Origin: Anammoximicrobium sp032229885
GTDB taxonomy: Bacteria > Planctomycetota > Planctomycetia > Pirellulales > Pirellulaceae
Direction of reading: 5' to 3'
Length of the DNA: 37,329 nucleotides
NCBI GenBank assembly: GCA_032229885.1
Contig: JAVYAJ010000168.1
Coordinates: 1 to 37,329, forward strand
Of this stretch, positions 28,915-37,329 are shown piece after piece. Numbering within the stretch: position 1 is the first letter of the stretch; every line of letters starts with the position of its first letter. The notes under the pieces are model-generated. The model worked only from the letters and a program-made list of their open reading frames with translations, made no database searches and had not been told where the DNA came from. Both the position numbers and the translations under genes were made by a program.

Positions 28915-30441
28915 TCACATTCCTCCGGAGAAGCGGATTCGCGCGTAACGGGCCACGGGCTTGCCGTCGATCGTGTCGGCGATCAACAGATCGGCGGCTT
29001 CGGTCAGGCGGTTTCCGGCGCGGGGCGTGGCCGTGAAGAAGATGCCCGGGATTGGCCGAGCCAGGGGAATTCGGACGGGCGCCGAAACGGAGCCGTCGGC
29101 CTCGATTCGCAGCGCATAGTTGCCGGTCTGCGATTTGGTTTCGGCCGTCGCGCCGACCAGGTTGCAGAGAACGTAGATTCGGTGGTCCGGGGTGATGTGC
29201 AGTCGCGGATGGCCGATGTAGCCCGTCGGACGCAAGGGGCCGGTGGTCTCGCCGCCGGACAGCAGCACGCACTTGGCGACGAGCTTGCCGTCTCTCACAA
29301 TTCCGTAGCACAGACGCGAATCGCGTTTGATGTCGGGGAAATACAGGTCGCGAAGCTTGGGATGGATGGGCTCCCGTTGCCACACCACGTGCAGTTGCCC
29401 ATCCGGCGCCAGCCACGAATCGCCCAAGCCTATGGTGCCGCCGTCGTCCATTGTGTCGTCCAACACGATCCAATCGGAAAACGGCCGGCTCGTGATGTCG
29501 GGCGTCCAGGCGTAATGCAGCTTGCGCATCCGCCAGCCCCACCTGTCGCGACCCCAGGTTTCTTCGTTCAGCGGGTCGATCCGGTTCCAGATGTTGATTG
29601 GCGAAGGGCCAAGATAGTGCACTCGGCGATCCTTGAGGACCACGTTGGCATAGTTCACGGGCGTGACGGGCCCGCCCCAAACCGAATATCTCGGATCCTC
29701 GCCCGGCGGCCAGTCCAGTTGTCCAGTTGTCCACTTTCGATCAGCGTCCAGAAACGCCCAGGCGGTGTGCGTATTGCCGACCTTGTTGAACAGGATGAAC
29801 TCGCCGAGCGGACCGTCGGCGCTGAACGCTCGGTACGTATGCTCCGTAAACCGGTGCTCGACGCTCCATTGTGGTACAAGGTGCGTCGGCGCTTGTTCGG
29901 GATGGGCCGGGTCGAATGCCAGGAACTCGGGCCGGGCCGGCCCGCCGGCCGTCTGGCCCCCGGCGGGCACGAAGGGCGCCAGCGTGGGGTTGACCGACAT
30001 GACCAGTTGGCCGGCGTAGCTGGTCGCCAGCGAGCACGGCTCGCGGGTTCGGTCCCGTTGGTCGCGCTGGCACAGTCGCCACCCCTCCGGGCCGCGTTCG
30101 TACAAAGCCCAGCGGGCGTTGTTCAGCGGCGCCGCGTCGGGCACGGCTTCAAATGCGCTGACAAACAGCCGGTCGCCCAGGCGCACCATCTGCGCGCTGC
30201 CTGAACTCCAAAACATCCCCGCGCCGTTATTGGTCGCCTGGTAAGGCGGAAGCTCGCAGACGATCTCGTCGGCTTCGACCTGGACCTTGAACGGCGCGGC
30301 GGCGTCGACCACCGGCTCGCCGCCGGGGCGGTCGCCGCCTGCCTTGCCCTGCGGAATCGGATCCCCGGACGCCGCCGAGATCGCGCCAATGCCGAGCGTC
30401 AGGCTCAGCGCCGTCAACGAGCGTAACAGATGCCTGACCAT
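28915..30441 (-). CDS. Secreted beta-rich protein, function unknown
   Basis: A 508-residue exported protein without a firm family. The signal peptide spans about 1-24 (HLLRSLTALSLTLGIGAISAASG). The mature part has many short strands with repeated patterns of the kind seen in propeller proteins, for example GLGDSWLAPDGQLHVVWQ, HPRLHITPDHRIYVLCNLVG and NYALRIEADGSVSAPVRIPL. It is also rich in Trp/Asp turns, so a BNR/sialidase-like beta-propeller is a reasonable guess. No catalytic signature is evident. The start at 30441 is well supported by AGGAG eight bases upstream. Its position between a GH2 enzyme and a GH42-like protein on the same strand suggests a part in glycan binding or breakdown, but gaps of hundreds of bases argue for separate transcripts. 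Confidence 0.8.
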   Translation of the reverse strand: MVRHLLRSLTALSLTLGIGAISAASGDPIPQGKAGGDRPGGEPVVDAAAPFKVQVEADEIVCELPPYQATNNGAGMFWSSGSAQMVRLGDRLFVSAFEAVPDAAPLNNARWALYERGPEGWRLCQRDQRDRTREPCSLATSYAGQLVMSVNPTLAPFVPAGGQTAGGPARPEFLAFDPAHPEQAPTHLVPQWSVEHRFTEHTYRAFSADGPLGEFILFNKVGNTHTAWAFLDADRKWTTGQLDWPPGEDPRYSVWGGPVTPVNYANVVLKDRRVHYLGPSPINIWNRIDPLNEETWGRDRWGWRMRKLHYAWTPDITSRPFSDWIVLDDTMDDGGTIGLGDSWLAPDGQLHVVWQREPIHPKLRDLYFPDIKRDSRLCYGIVRDGKLVAKCVLLSGGETTGPLRPTGYIGHPRLHITPDHRIYVLCNLVGATAETKSQTGNYALRIEADGSVSAPVRIPLARPIPGIFFTATPRAGNRLTEAADLLIADTIDGKPVARYARIRFSGGM

Positions 30442-30767
30442 GCGATCATCTCCTAGTCGCGGGAAATCAGAATTGAGGGGAGGTGGAATAGGAAGTCTCG
30501 CCCGATCGTCGGAAGAACGATCCGGACATGCGGGAGGGACGCGCTCCGTCGCGCGTCCGTATTGCTTGGTCACGGCCACGACAGAGCGTGGCCTTCCATT
30601 CTGGCATGGCCCTTCAACGTTGCAAGGGCTTGCCACGCGTGAAGCGTCCAGATCGATAAATTGGGCGACAACTGTCTCTGGCGAGCGCTGAATTCTGACT
30701 GGCCGTCACGACACGGCTTCCGCGGCTCGCGCTCGATTCGTCGGCCCCGGACTGCGATCGGATCGTC
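30442..30767. other. Non-coding gap with three consecutive hairpins
   Basis: No gene is supported. The main content is the hairpin group at 30537-30635; the promoter of the 508-residue protein should lie near 30450-30530, but no clear boxes were seen. Confidence 0.5.
30537..30635. repeat. Three tandem hairpins, possible terminator/REP-like cluster
   Basis: Hairpin 1 is GGACGCG (30537-30543) with CGCGTCC (30552-30558). Hairpin 2 is GGCCACG (30574-30580) with CGTGGCC (30587-30593). Hairpin 3 is TGGCA (30602-30606) plus GCCCTT (30609-30614) with AAGGGC (30624-30629) plus TGCCA (30631-30635). On one strand or the other, hairpins 1 and 2 share the loop core CGAC(G/A)GAGCG. They lie 133 bases past the stop of the GH42-like gene, so they could end its transcript, though without a T-run. 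Confidence 0.6.
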
Positions 30768-33700
30768 TCACCTTTCCTCGACGTTGAACCGTACCGTCGC
30801 GGTGCGGCCCGTGGCGATATGTTTGGCGCGGATCTGCCAGACGCCGGTGGGATCGTTCAGGGCGGGAACGAACGAAAATGATCCGTTCGTCTCCTGGACG
30901 AGCAGATTGCGTGCATAATGGTTCATCACGTTGCCGGCCGGATCAAGCAGCTCGATGCGCACGCAGTGCTGGCCGGCCGGCGTATCAGCGTCGGTCTGGA
31001 TCGTGATCTCGAACGTGGCCATGTCCCCCAGCGCGACCTTGGACCGCTCGGGCTCGATCGCTACGGCCTGCACTTCGTAGGGCAGCAGCGCGAACAGTTT
31101 GGGATCGCCCGGCGACAACGCGGTTTGCACCGTCTGCACATGGCCGAGCGCTTTGCCGGCTCGAATGTCGTACAGCCAGGCGGCTTGAGGGAAATGGACC
31201 GTCACGTTTTGCGGCCGGCCGCCCACAGCGCGGTGGTCTGGCACGATCGAGACGTACTGGATCTTCTCGTTCTCGGCATCGGTAAAGCGGACGACTTCGC
31301 AGGCCGCGACGTCGCCCTCATCGGACGAGATGCGAAGGTGCGGCCGGATGCCGACGAGATCCAGCAGCCGCGCGGCAAGCTGGCGGGTCGCGCGCGTGTC
31401 GCCCGCGGTGTGCAGGCTTTCATACGGTTCGATGGCCGTGTTGAGCAGCACCGCCCAACCGTTGCCCGCCCGCTGGACCAGCACGGCCGGCGTGGTTCCG
31501 GCCACAGCCCACGGCTTGGCCCCGACGGACTGGACATTCCCGGCGAACGCCGGCATCGGCAACTCGACGCGAAGCCCCTCGGCCTCGACGCGGATCGGCT
31601 GGCCGCCGGCCTTGGCGGGCAAGCCGTTCGACGCGACGCCGAACACCCCGTCCAGCAGCGCCGGCTGGGCAAGCCGACAGTGGTCGTCGAGGATGCCGGG
31701 CGCGGTGTCGGCAATCACCAGCCCGCCGGCTTCGACGAACTGTCGGACGGCCTCGGCTTCAGCCGGGCTAACTGCCGTCGAGGCGGGCATGAGCAGGGCC
31801 TTGTACTTGCCAAGCTGGCCCTGTTCGATCTGCTCGTAGGAGAGCATGTCGAATTGCAGGCCCAGGTCCTCGACCAGCCGGATGAACCCCTGCTGGGCAC
31901 GCGAGTGGCTTCGCCCGGTGAGTGTGCCGGCGTGGACGCTGGCTTGGCCGTAGTGGATGGCAATGCCGTCGTGCTCGCGCCGCACGTGCAGCAACAGCTT
32001 GCCGATGCCGCCCATGATCTCGGCGTGCGACTCCTGCATCCAGACGAACTGTGGCGTCGCGCGCAGATCCGGAAACAGCAGAGCGGGCCCGGTGTTATAG
32101 CTGGTCCAATACCAACTGCTGTTGAAGCCGTGCAGCAGCAGGTCCCAGCCCAGCCGCTTGGCCGAAACCTCGTCTTCGTTGCCCGTATCGTTGTACCAGG
32201 CGCCGACGATCGCGTCGGGTTGTTTCCAGCTACGGAGATACTCGAGTTGCGGCGGGCGACACGCATAGACCTGCACCAGATCGCACGCCCGACAGAGCTG
32301 GTAAAAGTCGTACCCGTGCCAGCTATTCAAATCGAATACGCCGTCGAACCCAACGCGGGCGCCGGGATCCGCGCGGCGGATCGCCTCGCGGCCGATGGCG
32401 TGGGCCTGTGTGAGCACGCGATCCATGTACATCCGATGATCGGCCCAGCGCGGCCAGTGCGTGGGCTGGTCCTTGACCTCGTCGAACGTGGCCGGCACGA
32501 CGTCGGCCCAGCCGGCAAACGCGGTTCCCCAGGCGGCGTTCAAGGCGTCGAGCGATCCGTAACGCTTTTCGAGTTCGGCGCGGAACGCGGCCAGACAGGT
32601 GGGCGATGTACACACGTCGACGTGATCATGCACCAGATAGTTCTCGTCGCCCAGCGTGTACGCGGGCGGACCGAATGCTGCCGCGCCGGCCGCTCGATCG
32701 GCCAGGCCGGCCGTCCAGCTCGCCAGGTGTTTCGGGTCGGTGAGGCAGGGCCGGCGGGGGCCGGCGGTGGCTTGCTGCGAACTGATCCGTGTGATGTAGG
32801 GAATGCTGCGCAGTCCCCATCGCGCCGCGTTGCGACACGCCGCCGCCGCGGTGGTCGCGTCGCCGCCGGTCATGCCCGTGTTGTCGATCCAATCGACGCC
32901 GCCGGCGGCCAGCTCCCGGTTGATGAAGTGCCGCACCGCGTGGTTCGTGCCGTCGCTCCAGGCGAGGAAATGGAAATCGTCTATCGTGCGGTCCGGGACG
33001 GTGAACGAGGCGACCTGCTGATCCAGCAGCCGATCGGCCTGCCACAGCCGGACGCGCACTTCGTGGAGCAGGGCAACCGCCTGAGGCAGCTTGACCTGGA
33101 ACGCCGCGATCGTGCCGGTCGGGTCGAGCCGCCGTTGTGCGATCCGTCGGCCCAGCGAGTCGTTCAGTTCCCATTCGATCCGGACGTCGGCCGGCAGCGC
33201 GGTCAACGTGACGCTGCCCGCCACGATCCCGCCCGGCGAAACAACCGCTTCGTTCAGAGTAAGCGAGTCGATGCGCGCCGCGCCCGCGCCCAGGTCGACG
33301 TGGCCCGTGGTCCACCCGAGCGTCTTGCCGTCTTGTTTGACCCAGACGCTCACCAGTCTCGACCCGGTGGTCGGACCGGGCAGGGCCACCACGCGCCGAC
33401 TTTCGCCCGCGGGCAAATCCAGTTTCTGCTCGATCCGCTCTTGGAAGCCACGCGCTGGGTCATGGTCCATCACTTCGACCACCGCGCCCGGCAAGGCCCG
33501 CGGAGCCTGGATCATCACCTCGCCCGGCTTGTCGCTCAGAGCAATCCGCACGGTTGGCTCGCGGTTGGCCGACCACAGGATGGCCGAGGCGACGAGGCTC
33601 TGGAAGTAATCGTAATAGCCAAGCACGTCGGGGTCGGCGTGACCGAGGCCGGGCGTGAGGCACAGCGCTCCGCCCGCATAGTGCAGCACAAGAACCCGCC

Positions 33701-35249
33701 CCTTGCCGTATCGATAGGCGGTGGCGATGGGATGGTTCTCGGCCACCATCCGCCCCAGGCCCGGAAGCTCGGCCGTCGGCACGGCGTCGGCCGGCCAAGC
33801 GGCCGGTTTCAGGCGGCCCTTCAGTTCCGCGAGGAAGCCCGCAGCCGCGCCCAGCAAGACCAGCCCCGTTCCGCTCTGCACTTTCTCGGCCAATTCCCTG
33901 CGCACGTGCTCCGGCATCAGCTCCGGTTGGAATCCGCTGAGGATCACGCAGTCGTTTGGGCTGCGAAGCTTGTCGGCCATCTCGGAGAGCACGTCGGTTT
34001 CGTTCTTCCGCGGGTAGCCGTAGACGTCATACGAGCCGTACAGATAGAGCGAGCCGGGATCCAGCAGGCTGTCGGACGCCGCGACGGCGACGGTTTGATA
34101 CGTCACGTCGAGCCGCTGCGCCAGCTCGACCGTCTCGCGCTGGTTCCATCGCGGGGCGATCACCAGCAGTCGCACCGGACCGCCGTGTAGCGGCTTGGCC
34201 CACGCGACGTGAGGCGTGACGACCGTGTTGGTCATCTCGTCGAAGGGCGTCGGTCGGCGCCGGATTTCGGCGGCCTTGGCGAGTTCTTCTATCCGCGACG
34301 GCGTCATTCGCGTCGCGGGAAGCGGACCCGCCAGCCAGTCGGCTTCGGCCACCCGGGCCAAGTCATCGGCGATCGTGGGCCCCGAATCGACGAGATACCG
34401 GTGGACGGGCGCCGCTTCGTGTTGCGGCGTAAAGTCCCAAATGCCCAACGTGATCTTGCGACCGCCGGGTTTGGTCCGGAACGTCGTGCGCACGTTGTAC
34501 GAGGCCAGGCCAACGACGGCCGCATCAAGCTCGTCGGGCACGTACACCACGCCGCACGGACCGGCCCCTGTCTTCGCTCGCTGCAGCAGTTCGTCATACA
34601 ACAGCGCCCACGGCTCGTTGGTCTTGTCCAGTGGGACGCCGGCGGGCGCCGCGACATCCCGAACGGCGGTGGCCAGTCGTCGCTGGCGAGGTTCTCCGAA
34701 TCCCTGGGGGTAAGCGCTCAAGCTCACCTCCAACCGGTCGGCCTTCGTCCGCGGATCGAGCGCCACCTGCACAAGCAGCTTGTCGTCGCCGCCGCGGAGC
34801 GCGAGCCTCAGGTAGACCGGTCCTTGGGGCGTGGTCCAAGTGCCTTCCAGCAGCGTATCAGGCCCGACTTGGCGGACTTGGCGGAACTCGCTCGGCATGT
34901 CGTGCAGGCTCGTTCCGTCAACCTGAATGCCGACGAACGACTGGTAATACCAGTTCGGCTTGGCGGGCGACGACATGCCCAGCGCAATCAGCTTGCCGTG
35001 GGCTTGGTCTCCACGCACCACACATTTTCCCGGCGGCGTCCCGGCGGGGATTTCCACCGCGTAGTCCAGCCCGTACACGACCAGATCGTTCGCAAAGCGC
35101 AACTCTTGCTTGAGAAATCTGCCGCCATCGACCTCTTTCCAGCCACCCTGGACTCTCGACAGCGCATCAGCCGTGTCGGCCCTGGCCGTGCTCGAGAGAA
35201 GAACGACCAGCAGCCCTGCGACGATGGTCCTGTTTTGTATTCCAGACAT
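30768..35249 (-). CDS. Very large secreted GH42-like glycoside hydrolase
   Basis: A 1493-residue exported protein with a signal peptide at about 1-24 (TIVAGLLVVLLSSTARA). The N-terminal 350 residues are beta-rich. A GATase/flavodoxin-like segment lies near 430-580 (CVILSGFQPELMPEHV, GLVLLGAAAGF, YGKGRVLVLHYAGG). Ig-like parts follow. From about 790 a GH42-type barrel begins, with LGDENYLVHDH (candidate acid/base Glu869), the Cys pair CTSPTC, and FRAELEKRYGSLDALNAAWG, the familiar GH42 block. A second GATase-like domain, like the GH42 trimerisation domain, contains YKALLMPASTAVSPAEAEAV. The C-terminus is a beta-sandwich. Typical GH42 enzymes have about 650-700 residues, so this is more than twice as long. 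The start at 35249 has GGAG seven bases upstream. The substrate and the catalytic nucleophile are not identified. Confidence 0.85.
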   Translation of the reverse strand: MSGIQNRTIVAGLLVVLLSSTARADTADALSRVQGGWKEVDGGRFLKQELRFANDLVVYGLDYAVEIPAGTPPGKCVVRGDQAHGKLIALGMSSPAKPNWYYQSFVGIQVDGTSLHDMPSEFRQVRQVGPDTLLEGTWTTPQGPVYLRLALRGGDDKLLVQVALDPRTKADRLEVSLSAYPQGFGEPRQRRLATAVRDVAAPAGVPLDKTNEPWALLYDELLQRAKTGAGPCGVVYVPDELDAAVVGLASYNVRTTFRTKPGGRKITLGIWDFTPQHEAAPVHRYLVDSGPTIADDLARVAEADWLAGPLPATRMTPSRIEELAKAAEIRRRPTPFDEMTNTVVTPHVAWAKPLHGGPVRLLVIAPRWNQRETVELAQRLDVTYQTVAVAASDSLLDPGSLYLYGSYDVYGYPRKNETDVLSEMADKLRSPNDCVILSGFQPELMPEHVRRELAEKVQSGTGLVLLGAAAGFLAELKGRLKPAAWPADAVPTAELPGLGRMVAENHPIATAYRYGKGRVLVLHYAGGALCLTPGLGHADPDVLGYYDYFQSLVASAILWSANREPTVRIALSDKPGEVMIQAPRALPGAVVEVMDHDPARGFQERIEQKLDLPAGESRRVVALPGPTTGSRLVSVWVKQDGKTLGWTTGHVDLGAGAARIDSLTLNEAVVSPGGIVAGSVTLTALPADVRIEWELNDSLGRRIAQRRLDPTGTIAAFQVKLPQAVALLHEVRVRLWQADRLLDQQVASFTVPDRTIDDFHFLAWSDGTNHAVRHFINRELAAGGVDWIDNTGMTGGDATTAAAACRNAARWGLRSIPYITRISSQQATAGPRRPCLTDPKHLASWTAGLADRAAGAAAFGPPAYTLGDENYLVHDHVDVCTSPTCLAAFRAELEKRYGSLDALNAAWGTAFAGWADVVPATFDEVKDQPTHWPRWADHRMYMDRVLTQAHAIGREAIRRADPGARVGFDGVFDLNSWHGYDFYQLCRACDLVQVYACRPPQLEYLRSWKQPDAIVGAWYNDTGNEDEVSAKRLGWDLLLHGFNSSWYWTSYNTGPALLFPDLRATPQFVWMQESHAEIMGGIGKLLLHVRREHDGIAIHYGQASVHAGTLTGRSHSRAQQGFIRLVEDLGLQFDMLSYEQIEQGQLGKYKALLMPASTAVSPAEAEAVRQFVEAGGLVIADTAPGILDDHCRLAQPALLDGVFGVASNGLPAKAGGQPIRVEAEGLRVELPMPAFAGNVQSVGAKPWAVAGTTPAVLVQRAGNGWAVLLNTAIEPYESLHTAGDTRATRQLAARLLDLVGIRPHLRISSDEGDVAACEVVRFTDAENEKIQYVSIVPDHRAVGGRPQNVTVHFPQAAWLYDIRAGKALGHVQTVQTALSPGDPKLFALLPYEVQAVAIEPERSKVALGDMATFEITIQTDADTPAGQHCVRIELLDPAGNVMNHYARNLLVQETNGSFSFVPALNDPTGVWQIRAKHIATGRTATVRFNVEER

Positions 35250-35720
35250 CGCGGCTCTCCAAATCAAATGGCGCGGAACCGAAACCTCGCTCCACACGCG
35301 CCTGGCTCGCCCAGCCAATCATTGAGATCAGCGCGGTGAATCGCGTCACGCGGGCTTCGAGTCTATCCGAGTATTCGTAAGTGTCACGATCCGTCGCGTC
35401 GGCAAGCTGCCCGCCGAGGCGAAGCCAGAGACTCCGGAGAAAGGTCATTTGGCGCCACCCACTTCTGTTGCCCTCGACAGCAAGTCGGGCAGAGAACCCT
35501 GGGTCGAACCGACCCTTTGTCGCCCGACGCCGTTGCGAGGGAAGGATAAGGATGGCGTCCGCGTCGCCGACTAGTGCGTTGTCCAATCGTAATTTTCGGG
35601 TTGTCGTACGGGTGAGCGTGCAGGATTTCCGTGGTCTGAAGGCCGCGGCCACCCTCATATTCAGCCTTGACGACGCACGAGCCACGGGGGCTCGTCTTTG
35701 TCGGCCGAGCCCCGCCGGCG
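35250..35720. other. Non-coding gap between hisG end and the GH42-like gene
   Basis: No gene is supported. A clean hairpin lies just beyond the hisG stop, and the 5' region of the GH42-like gene must contain its promoter, but no clear boxes were seen. Confidence 0.5.
35677..35695 (-). terminator. Hairpin after hisG, probable terminator
   Basis: ACGAGCC (35677-35683) and GGCTCGT (35689-35695) pair perfectly around a 5-base loop, 25 bases past the hisG stop codon. No T-run follows on the minus strand. Confidence 0.45.
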
Positions 35721-36599
35721 TCACGTGATGATCTTGTTGATCGAGTATTCGACGATGCCGCGCGCGCCTTCGGACTTGAGTCGCGGGATCAGAGTTCGCA
35801 CGATGGACTCGTCCAGGATCGTGTTGACCGCCACCCAGTCGGGATCGGACAGCGCCGAGACGGTCGGCTTTTGCAGCGCGGGCAGCAGCGCCAAGACGTG
35901 CTCCAGGGCCGTGCGCTCGACATTCATCATCAAGCCGACCTTGCCCTCGGCGTTCAAACAGGCTTGCAGCATCAGGGCAAGATTGTCGATCTTCTGGCGA
36001 ACCCAGGGATCGTCGTAGGACTGTTGGTTGGCGATCAGCCGCGTCGTGCTCTGGAGAACCTCGGCCACGATCCGCAGGTTGTTGGCTCGCAACGAGCTGC
36101 CCGTTTCGGTCACCTCGACGATCGCATCCGCCAGTCGCGGCGGTTTGACCTCGGTTGCTCCCCACGAGAACTCGACCTTGGCGTTCACGCCGTGGCGGGC
36201 TAGAAAGGCCTTGGTCAACCCGACCGCCTCGGTGGCGATCCGCTGGTTTTCCAGATCCTGGACCGACCGGATCGGCGAGTGTTCCGGGACACACAGCACC
36301 CAGCGGACGGGGCGCCGACTGGTTTTCGAGAACACCAACTCGCAGACTTCGGTCACGCTGGCCCCGGTTTCCAGGATCCAATCATGGCCGGTGATGCCCG
36401 CATCCAGAATTCCCTGCTCGACGTATCGCGCCATCTCTTGGGCGCGAATCAACAGGCACTCGATCTCCGGGTCGTCGATCGACGGATAGTAAGATCGCGA
36501 CGAGAACGTGATGTTATATCCGGCGCGTCGGAACAGTTGGCCGGTCGCGTCTTGAAGGCTGCCCGCGGGGATGCCGAGTTTCAGAATTCGATCAGACAT
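35721..36599 (-). CDS. hisG: ATP phosphoribosyltransferase, long form
   Basis: A 292-residue enzyme for the first step of histidine biosynthesis (ATP + PRPP to phosphoribosyl-ATP), in the cytoplasm. The sequence shows the expected start (LKLGIPAGSLQDATGQLFRRAGY), the substrate segment DAGITGHDWI and the PRPP-binding region ADAIVEVTETGSSLRANNL. A C-terminal ACT-like regulatory domain (about 215-292) identifies the long, HisZ-independent form, normally inhibited by histidine. Length is normal for that form. The start ATG at 36599 has only a weak upstream purine run. It lies 286 bases downstream of hisI on the same strand, so the two may share a transcript or be separately promoted. A hairpin follows the stop. 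Confidence 0.96.
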   Translation of the reverse strand: MSDRILKLGIPAGSLQDATGQLFRRAGYNITFSSRSYYPSIDDPEIECLLIRAQEMARYVEQGILDAGITGHDWILETGASVTEVCELVFSKTSRRPVRWVLCVPEHSPIRSVQDLENQRIATEAVGLTKAFLARHGVNAKVEFSWGATEVKPPRLADAIVEVTETGSSLRANNLRIVAEVLQSTTRLIANQQSYDDPWVRQKIDNLALMLQACLNAEGKVGLMMNVERTALEHVLALLPALQKPTVSALSDPDWVAVNTILDESIVRTLIPRLKSEGARGIVEYSINKIIT

Positions 36600-36852
36600 G
36601 GTCTTGCTGCCGGGGTGGTGGAGAGAAATAGGGTGTTCGTGGATCGCCCTCTACGGTCCAGCGCAGGGTCCGCGCGAAGCCTCAGATTGACGAGGGCGGG
36701 CTGTGGTCGGGTCGGCGACGGCGCGCAGTCGCGAAGGATCGGGGCGAGAGCGAGTTTCCCGAATGATGAAAACGGTCTCCTGCGAGGGCGCACAGCCGTC
36801 GAGAGGCATCCTTCTGATTCGCTTCGTTGGCGCGTTTGCCTGCGTCTCGCGG

Positions 36853-36867
36853 ATGGCGACGCGTTGT
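36853..36867. repeat. 15-base dispersed repeat copy B
   Basis: Identical to 28854-28868 (ATGGCGACGCGTTGT). It sits in the gap between hisI and hisG, next to the hisI stop. Confidence 0.4.
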
Positions 36868-36885
36868 GTCTAGCCATGCCCTTGC

Positions 36886-37266
36886 TCACTTCTTGTACAC
36901 GACCGCCGGGTCGAAGATCCGTTCGCCTTCGACGCTGACCTGTCGCGTTTGAGGATCGAGGCGGCGGAAGAAGCATGTCTTGTAGCCTTCGTGGCAGGCC
37001 GCGCCGCCGATCTGGTGAACGCGGACCAGCAGCGTATCGGCGTCGCAGTCGAAATAGATGCTGCGCAGCTCCTGCACGTTTCCGCTTTCTTCGCCCTTGC
37101 GCCACAACTTCTGGCGGCTCCGGCTCCAGTAGCACACGCGGCCGGTTTGCAGCGTTTCGTCATACGCGGCTTGGTTCATATAGGCCAGCATCAGTACGTC
37201 GCCGCTCGCCTCATCCTGGGCGATCACGGGGATAAGTTCGTGTTTCGAGAAATCAGGACCGTTCAT
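36886..37266 (-). CDS. hisI: Phosphoribosyl-AMP cyclohydrolase
   Basis: A 126-residue enzyme that opens the purine ring of phosphoribosyl-AMP, an early step of histidine biosynthesis, in the cytoplasm. Family motifs are clear: MLAYMNQAAYDETLQTG, WSRSRQKLWRKGEESGN, the metal-binding DCDADT, and the zinc-ligand region GGAACHEGYKTCFF. Only the cyclohydrolase domain is present; there is no fused HisE pyrophosphohydrolase as in enterobacterial HisIE, so HisE must be encoded elsewhere. The start has AAGGAG five bases upstream. The ATG overlaps a stop codon of a possible preceding reading frame as ATGA, which hints at an operon entering from beyond the window. Confidence 0.96.
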   Translation of the reverse strand: MNGPDFSKHELIPVIAQDEASGDVLMLAYMNQAAYDETLQTGRVCYWSRSRQKLWRKGEESGNVQELRSIYFDCDADTLLVRVHQIGGAACHEGYKTCFFRRLDPQTRQVSVEGERIFDPAVVYKK

Positions 37267-37328
37267 CGTAGCTCCTTGGCAAGATGGTAATCGGGGCGCG
37301 CTGCGCGGCCGCCTCGTGGCGTGTCTAC
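37263..37328 (-). CDS. Possible 3' end of an upstream gene (partial)
   Basis: Reading into the window on the minus strand, a frame of 21 codons runs open from the edge and ends ...PDYHLAKELR with TGA overlapping the hisI ATG (ATGA). The AAGGAG ribosome site of hisI lies inside its last codons. This is the classical arrangement of coupled genes, but 21 codons are too few to prove coding. Confidence 0.25.
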   Translation of the reverse strand, partial: VDTPRGGRAARPDYHLAKELR

Positions 37329-37329
37329 G

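Overview
The window looks like chromosomal DNA of a GC-rich member of the Planctomycetota, probably Pirellulales-like; this is an inference from gene content. Supporting signs are a small secreted protein rich in FYHYPYVFYPQNFW-type aromatics, a TPR / ExbB / ExbD / terpenoid-cyclase-fold cluster, large secreted glycan-active proteins, weak or absent Shine-Dalgarno (SD) sequences at several starts, and non-coding gaps holding short hairpin repeats. No rRNA, tRNA, CRISPR array, transposase or phage gene was found.

Positions 1-6709 concern heme and cytochrome c. A tetraheme c-type lipoprotein lies on the minus strand (95-688). An AT-rich non-coding island follows. Then come two translationally coupled plus-strand genes: a glutamyl-tRNA reductase (HemA) homologue whose catalytic cysteine is replaced by serine, and a fused CcsBA (ResB-ResC) cytochrome c synthase.

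Positions 6710-13242 hold a small secreted proline-rich protein and the long HrpA RNA helicase (both minus strand), and a conserved 109-residue secreted protein (plus strand). Positions 13243-16362 encode one continuous protein joining GTP-type phosphoenolpyruvate carboxykinase to a PLP-dependent class I/II aminotransferase, which is unusual and metabolically sensible because both halves can handle C4 oxaloacetate/aspartate-type chemistry.

Positions 16656-23989 form a minus-strand operon, in transcription order: a secreted 1214-residue TPR protein, an ExbB/TolQ/MotA-type channel, ExbD, and a 738-residue protein with a TonB-like membrane anchor (SVxxH motif), a long proline-rich linker and a squalene-cyclase-type alpha-toroid. 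It looks like a proton-driven trans-envelope machine whose effector is an alpha-toroid instead of a standard TonB C-terminal domain.

Positions 24457-35249 encode secreted proteins: a predicted HEFDH zinc protease-like protein, a glycoside hydrolase family 2 enzyme, an unrecognised beta-rich secreted protein and a 1493-residue GH42-like protein. The gaps between them carry direct repeats and three consecutive hairpins. Positions 35721-37266 encode hisG and hisI of histidine biosynthesis.

The three most interesting items are the TPR-ExbB-ExbD-TonB-like/toroid operon, the PEPCK-aminotransferase fusion, and the Cys-less HemA homologue coupled to ccsBA.
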